A stretch of DNA of 9,583 nucleotides, taken from assembly GCA_029859385.1 (NCBI GenBank), contig JAOUDF010000095.1, positions 1 through 9,583 on the forward strand, written 5' to 3'. The notes below the pieces were generated by a model. That model was not told where the DNA came from, ran no database searches, and saw only the letters and a list, made by a program, of their open reading frames with translations. Made by a program: the position numbers and the translations under genes. Positions 6,386 to 9,583 of this stretch are shown here, in pieces (the first letter of the stretch is position 1; each line of letters opens with the position of its first letter). Source of the stretch: Nitrospirota bacterium. Its GTDB lineage: Bacteria; Nitrospirota; JAOUDF01.

Positions 6386-6864
6386 CTACCGTGCGGAGTT
6401 TTACGTAGTTTTTTATTTAGTAGCTTTATTGCGTATGAATGATTCAAGTAGTAGTCCATTATCAAAGAGCGCCCCTCATGTCCCGCCGCACGTTCTAATC
6501 TTCGAAAAGTCGTTTCAAGGGACTTCCATTCTTTTCTTAGAGAATCGAGATCGCTCTTCTCGGTTAGTTCTTTAAATCTTCTGACAGCTTCGTTGTCTGC
6601 ACCTATGAAATCAAAATATTCCTTGTGATAACTAAATACGTGGGCCTTCAATTCCTCCGGCGTCATTTTTCGTAGATAATTCGTTGACCATCGAGAAAAA
6701 AGAAATAACGGAATACCAAACAACATCACGCTCATCAGAAGTGGTTGCATGTATTTTGCGATACCTGCCGGCAGATAATTTGTTGCGAAACCAGTTATCG
6801 CTCCGATGCACCCAACAATGACAAGAATTGCGGTTGCTGCAAGAACCAGCTTAATTTTATCCAC
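6376..6864 (-). CDS. Two-TM membrane protein with a helical cytoplasmic tail, unknown function
   Basis: A 162-residue protein that I do not recognise. Two hydrophobic segments, about 5-27 (LVLAATAILVIVGCIGAI core) and 40-57 (MQPLLMSVMLFGIPLFLF), form a membrane hairpin. The remaining 105 residues are charged and predicted helical, with a possible coiled coil at about 90-125 (FKELTEKSDLDSLRKEW) and a basic end. Both termini are probably cytoplasmic. The start is GTG at 6864, preceded by GGAG at 9-nt spacing. It overlaps the four-helix-bundle gene by 8 bp (GTGGATAA holds both start and stop), so translation is coupled. Hand count of 6421-6840 gives about 42% G+C against 55-62% in the flanking main genes, a sign of transfer. 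The reading frame, Shine-Dalgarno sequence and gene overlap make a real gene likely. Close homologs cannot be judged without a search. Confidence 0.75.
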   Translation of the reverse strand: MDKIKLVLAATAILVIVGCIGAITGFATNYLPAGIAKYMQPLLMSVMLFGIPLFLFSRWSTNYLRKMTPEELKAHVFSYHKEYFDFIGADNEAVRRFKELTEKSDLDSLRKEWKSLETTFRRLERAAGHEGRSLIMDYYLNHSYAIKLLNKKLRKTPHGRLS

Positions 6865-7456
6865 GCTTCTTGTCTCCGCAGTTGTACAGAGTTTTCGTCG
6901 CAGCCTGTCGTGCGCGTTCTTCCAGGCGAGCCCTAGTCATACGCTCGCGCAGGCCGCCTTCCTGAAGAAAGGCTTTTTCCAGTTGCCGTATCTGCCGGTC
7001 GAGGAGGTAGTTGGTCTGATGAATCAGGCAGATGATAATATTTGCAACCACTTGCGGAGGACGGGTCTCTATATAGGCCCTATAGGTCTCATAGGACGTA
7101 TTGCTGTTGTTCCCCAGACGCCGAACGTAGAGGGCCTCCTTGCTGCTCTTCTCCCAGAGGGGATGACCGCCTGTCCTCAGAAAATCACGGTAGTCGGCCA
7201 GGAGTTCCTCAAGGCTAGCCCGGGCGACATTGGTCAGCTTTATTTCTGTTTCCTTGGATGTGCCGGAAGCGACGCTGGCCTCGATGATGTTTTGTTTTCC
7301 GGAACGCGCTGCCTGAACCATTTGATCGACGGTGCGGTCTCGCTTGTCAAAGCAGCGCTCACAAAGCCGGACCGTGGCATCGTAGACGACCTCAGCTTTC
7401 TGGTACGAGAGCAGTTTTTGATAGCCACCGTGCGGGGGGATGAAGCCTTCGGGCAT
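6857..7456 (-). CDS. Four-helix-bundle 'suffix domain' protein (S23/IVP-like)
   Basis: A 199-residue protein whose first about 95 residues are the four-helix-bundle domain related to the 23S rRNA intervening-sequence protein and to Avd of diversity-generating retroelements. Hallmarks: GYQKLLSYQKAEVVYDAT (10-27), RTVDQMVQAARSGKQNIIEA (41-60), SGTSKETEIKLTNVARASLE (64-83). After this comes the extension of the 'four helix bundle suffix domain' family: LWEKSSKEALYVRRLG (100-115), ETRPPQVVANIIICLIHQTN (130-149), and a basic helical tail (about 165-199). The biochemical role of this family is not established. A longer frame begins at TTG 7468, but GAGG at 7463-7466 overlaps that codon and is placed 6 nt before ATG 7456, so 7456 is the start. 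It is coupled to the downstream membrane protein. No reverse transcriptase, template/variable repeat or rRNA gene is nearby, so neither an Avd nor an rRNA intervening-sequence role is supported here. Confidence 0.88.
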   Translation of the reverse strand: MPEGFIPPHGGYQKLLSYQKAEVVYDATVRLCERCFDKRDRTVDQMVQAARSGKQNIIEASVASGTSKETEIKLTNVARASLEELLADYRDFLRTGGHPLWEKSSKEALYVRRLGNNSNTSYETYRAYIETRPPQVVANIIICLIHQTNYLLDRQIRQLEKAFLQEGGLRERMTRARLEERARQAATKTLYNCGDKKRG

Positions 7457-7462
7457 GGGGAA

Positions 7463-7466
7463 CCTC
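7463..7466 (-). promoter_or_regulatory. Shine-Dalgarno GAGG deciding the start of the four-helix-bundle gene
   Basis: Read on the minus strand, GAGG precedes ATG 7456 with a 6-nt spacer. The site overlaps the upstream in-frame TTG at 7468-7466, so that TTG cannot use it. This fixes the start at 7456. Confidence 0.7.
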
Positions 7467-7484
7467 AATTAATCGACACCCGCT

Positions 7485-7513
7485 AATCTACCTAAGTATC
7501 TTTCTGTTGTAAA
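7485..7513 (-). promoter_or_regulatory. Sigma-70-like promoter for the four-helix-bundle/membrane protein unit
   Basis: On the minus strand TTTACA (7513-7508, 5/6 match to the -35) is 17 bp from TAGATT (7490-7485, 4/6 match to the -10). Transcription would start near 7478, giving a leader of about 20 nt before ATG 7456 that includes the GAGG. It lies in the 74-bp gap after the P-type ATPase stop. I see no convincing terminator in that gap, so read-through from the ATPase is also possible. Confidence 0.5.
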
Positions 7514-7530
7514 ACGATATTTTGCCATGC

Positions 7531-9583
7531 CTAATTTTGCCTCCCGTACTTCCTCACCACCCACTTCCTCCCCTCCTCCAGCAGAAGCAGCAGCGGTGCA
7601 AAGGCCAGCAGAAACGCCCATTCCCGCCATCCAATAGGCGCCAGCCCGAAGACCTTCTGCAGGAACGGCGTATAGATCAAAAGCGCGATGATCACCAACT
7701 CCGATGCGATCCCCCAGAGCACCAGTTTATTGGTGAAAAATCCGACACGGAAGACCGATTCGCGCTCGGTGCGGCAGGCGAAGACATTGCCGACCTGTGA
7801 TGCCACAATCCCGGCCAGCGTCATGGTGGTGGCGGCGATGTAGACTGGGCCTGAGCTGACCATCTCCGTGCCGGGGACCCAGCCGCTCATCCAGTAGACA
7901 AAGAAGAAACCCGCTATGCAGGCCAGCGCCTCGATGGGGCCTAAGAAACAGTAGGCCCGAAGCAGCAGTGGCGCGTCGAGGAGCCGCTTGTTTTTCGGTC
8001 GGGGAGGGCGGTCCATCGTTCCCGGCTCGGGTCGCTCGGTACCCAGCCCCAGGGCGGGGACGAGGTCGGTGCCGAGGTCCACGGCCAGTATCTGCATGAC
8101 GGTGAGCGGCAGCGGTATCTTGAAGAGGACGAAGGCGATGAACGGGACGATCTCGGGGATGTTGCTGGCGAAGATGTAGGTGACGAATTTTCTGATGTTG
8201 GCGTAGACGGCGCGCCCCTCTTCGATGGCGGCAACGATGGAGGCGAAGTTGTCGTCGGTCAGGATCATGGCGGCGGCCTCTTTTGCCACGTCGGAGCCGC
8301 GTATTCCCATGGCGATGCCGATGTCGGCCTTCTTGAGCGCCGGGGCATCGTTGACCCCGTCGCCGGTGACGGCAACCACCTCGTCCATCTCCTTGAGGGC
8401 CGTTACGACCCGCATCTTGTGCTCGGGCGAGACCCGGGCAAAGATCACCTCGCCATCGTTGAGAAGTTTTTTCAGGGTTATATCGTCCATCTCCGCCAGC
8501 TCTGCGCCGGTGACGACCCGGGGAGTGTCGGTCTTCACCAGCCCTATCTGTTCGGCGATGGAGAGGGCGGTGAGGCCGTAGTCGCCGGTGATCATGACGA
8601 CCCCTATCCCGGCCCGGCGGCAGAGCTCGATGGCCTTGGGGACCTCGGGCCGTGGCGGGTCCATCATCCCCCCCAGTCCAATGAAAATGAGCTCTTTCTC
8701 CGTGTTCTCGACGGTAAAACCCTCAGCAATCTCCAGTGGCTTCCACGCAAAGGCCAGCACTCGAAGCCCCTGCCGGGCCTGTCTGTCGTTCTCGGCGAGG
8801 ATTGCCTGCCTCAGTTCATCGGTCAAAGGCACTGTCTGTCCGTCCATGACGATGCGGTCGCAGCAGGCCAGGGTCTCCTTCGGCGCCCCCTTGGTGAAGG
8901 CGGCGGGCTTGCCGTCCACCAGGTTCACGGAGGTCATCATCTTCCGTACCGAGTCGAAGGGGAGCTGGCCTGTGCGCGGCCTTTCCATTTTCCGCGCCTC
9001 GAGGTCGATGCCCCCCTTGGCGGCCATCACCAGCAGGGCCGCTTCGGTCGGGTCGCCGACGATGCCCCACTCCGGCCTGCCGTTGCCGGGAGGGAGCAGC
9101 CCCGCATTGTTGCAGAGGGCCGCGGTATCGAAGAGAAGCCCCATCCCCAGATTCCGCCGCCCTTCTTTCAACAGGACCACGTCATCGCTGGTGAAGTCTC
9201 CCACGGGCTCGTATTTGCCGCCGCTTACCTCGACGGTCTTCCCGTTTATCCAGATCTTTGTCACGCTCATCTGGTTGGTGGTAAGGGTGCCGGTCTTGTC
9301 GGTGCAGATGACGGTGGTGCAGCCGAGGGTCTCCACCGAGGAGAGGCGTTTTATCAGGATGTTGCGCCGCGCCATTCGCTGGACGGCCATGGCCAGCGAC
9401 AGCGAGACGGTAGGGAGGAGCCCCTCGGGGACGTTGGCCACGATGATGCCGATGGCGAAGATGAAGGCAGCCGCGGTACCGAGCTTGGCCACGTAGGTCC
9501 CCAGGAAGAAGAAGGCGACCCCCATGATGACGGCAAGGACGGTGACGATCCGGGTGACCTTTTCCAGCTCCCGCTGCAGAGGG
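7531..9583 (-). CDS. P2-type cation ATPase, Na,K-ATPase-like (N-terminus outside the window)
   Basis: The C-terminal 683 residues of a membrane P-type ATPase pumping cations at the cost of ATP; M1-M2 and the actuator domain lie beyond the right edge. Visible: M3, M4 with PEGLLPT (9409-9429), the phosphorylation motif DKTGTLT (9280-9300), the nucleotide-binding domain with FTKGAPKE, TGDGVNDAP (8341-8367), M5 with SNIPEI (8149-8166), M6 with DLGTD (8065-8079), and M7-M10 to the TAG at 7531. The Ser-Asn-x2-Glu of M5 and the two Asp of M6 match the K+/Na+ ligands of Na,K-ATPase (S775, N776, E779, D804, D808) rather than the SERCA pattern. M8 keeps the Gln corresponding to Q923 but has Asn where Na,K-ATPase has D926. 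M9 keeps a Glu at the E954 position. The animal KETYY tail is absent. The transported ion cannot be fixed from sequence alone; annotation as a Ca2+ ATPase would be less well supported. Confidence 0.93.
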   Translation of the reverse strand, partial: PLQRELEKVTRIVTVLAVIMGVAFFFLGTYVAKLGTAAAFIFAIGIIVANVPEGLLPTVSLSLAMAVQRMARRNILIKRLSSVETLGCTTVICTDKTGTLTTNQMSVTKIWINGKTVEVSGGKYEPVGDFTSDDVVLLKEGRRNLGMGLLFDTAALCNNAGLLPPGNGRPEWGIVGDPTEAALLVMAAKGGIDLEARKMERPRTGQLPFDSVRKMMTSVNLVDGKPAAFTKGAPKETLACCDRIVMDGQTVPLTDELRQAILAENDRQARQGLRVLAFAWKPLEIAEGFTVENTEKELIFIGLGGMMDPPRPEVPKAIELCRRAGIGVVMITGDYGLTALSIAEQIGLVKTDTPRVVTGAELAEMDDITLKKLLNDGEVIFARVSPEHKMRVVTALKEMDEVVAVTGDGVNDAPALKKADIGIAMGIRGSDVAKEAAAMILTDDNFASIVAAIEEGRAVYANIRKFVTYIFASNIPEIVPFIAFVLFKIPLPLTVMQILAVDLGTDLVPALGLGTERPEPGTMDRPPRPKNKRLLDAPLLLRAYCFLGPIEALACIAGFFFVYWMSGWVPGTEMVSSGPVYIAATTMTLAGIVASQVGNVFACRTERESVFRVGFFTNKLVLWGIASELVIIALLIYTPFLQKVFGLAPIGWREWAFLLAFAPLLLLLEEGRKWVVRKYGRQN

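Larger units (their letters stand above)
6376..7456 (-). other. Low-GC two-gene island of probable foreign origin
   Basis: The coupled four-helix-bundle and membrane-protein genes differ in base composition from their surroundings: about 42% G+C in the membrane gene and about 50% in two sampled lines of the bundle gene, against about 55-62% in sampled lines of the glycosyltransferase and ATPase. The unit carries its own promoter candidate and ends in a hairpin. I see no direct repeats, transposase or integrase at its edges, so the mode of entry is unknown. Confidence 0.55.

Noticed and set aside
6857..7456. Avd accessory protein of a diversity-generating retroelement
   Set aside because: The fold is related, but there is no reverse transcriptase, template repeat or variable repeat in the window, and the protein has the longer suffix-domain form.
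6806..7486. Plus-strand 226-codon ORF
   Set aside because: It is a shadow of the four-helix-bundle gene, which has a proper Shine-Dalgarno sequence, start and family motifs on the minus strand.
7457..7530. Intrinsic terminator after the P-type ATPase
   Set aside because: Only a tiny AAAA/TTTT palindrome is present (7511-7523), with no GC stem. It is too weak to call.
8588..9496. Plus-strand 302-codon ORF and other long frames opposite the P-type ATPase
   Set aside because: They are antisense shadows in GC-rich DNA: serine/arginine-rich translations with no motifs, over a gene with all P-type signatures.

Overview
The window is about 9.6 kb of mostly GC-rich bacterial chromosome. Hand-counted 60-base lines in the main genes give roughly 55-62% G+C. 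The gene set (Nir/Sir-type siroheme reductase, a large cytoplasmic TPR protein paired with an ExeA/MshM-like ATPase, and a Na,K-ATPase-like P-type pump) and the codon style fit a delta-type proteobacterium (Desulfobacterota/Desulfuromonadia, Geobacter-like). That placement is inference from family knowledge; no rRNA or other phylogenetic marker is present.

Layout. (1) Bases 1-722, minus strand: the first 240 codons of a nitrite/sulfite reductase that runs off the left edge. (2) Bases 795-1121, plus strand: a strong sigma-70-like promoter, then tRNA-Val(TAC) and tRNA-Asp(GTC), both with encoded CCA, then a long imperfect hairpin. (3) Bases 1266-4508, plus strand: a two-gene operon of an 800-residue TPR protein with acidic SLDMS-motif linkers and, 9 bp later, a 276-residue AAA ATPase of the ExeA/GspA/MshM type. 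The pair resembles MshN/MshM of the MSHA pilus system, but no pilus genes are visible. (4) Bases 4595-6344, plus strand: a ChbG/HpnK (YdjC) family carbohydrate deacetylase overlapping by 17 bp a GT4-type glycosyltransferase. This is probably a translationally coupled pair acting on a sugar or glycolipid. (5) Bases 6376-7456, minus strand: a coupled two-gene unit (8-bp overlap, GTG start) encoding a four-helix-bundle 'suffix' protein and a two-TM membrane protein of unknown function. The second gene is clearly AT-richer (about 42% G+C by hand count), suggesting acquisition. (6) Bases 7531-9583, minus strand: the last 683 codons of a P2-type cation ATPase whose M4-M5-M6 motifs are close to animal Na,K-ATPase.

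How the genes work together. The TPR/ATPase and deacetylase/glycosyltransferase pairs run in the same direction and could jointly serve envelope polysaccharide or surface-appendage assembly, but the window alone does not prove this. The four-helix-bundle/membrane pair is the least explained part and sits as a compositional island between the convergent glycosyltransferase and the P-type ATPase. No CRISPR array, transposase, integrase, origin or rRNA gene was seen.
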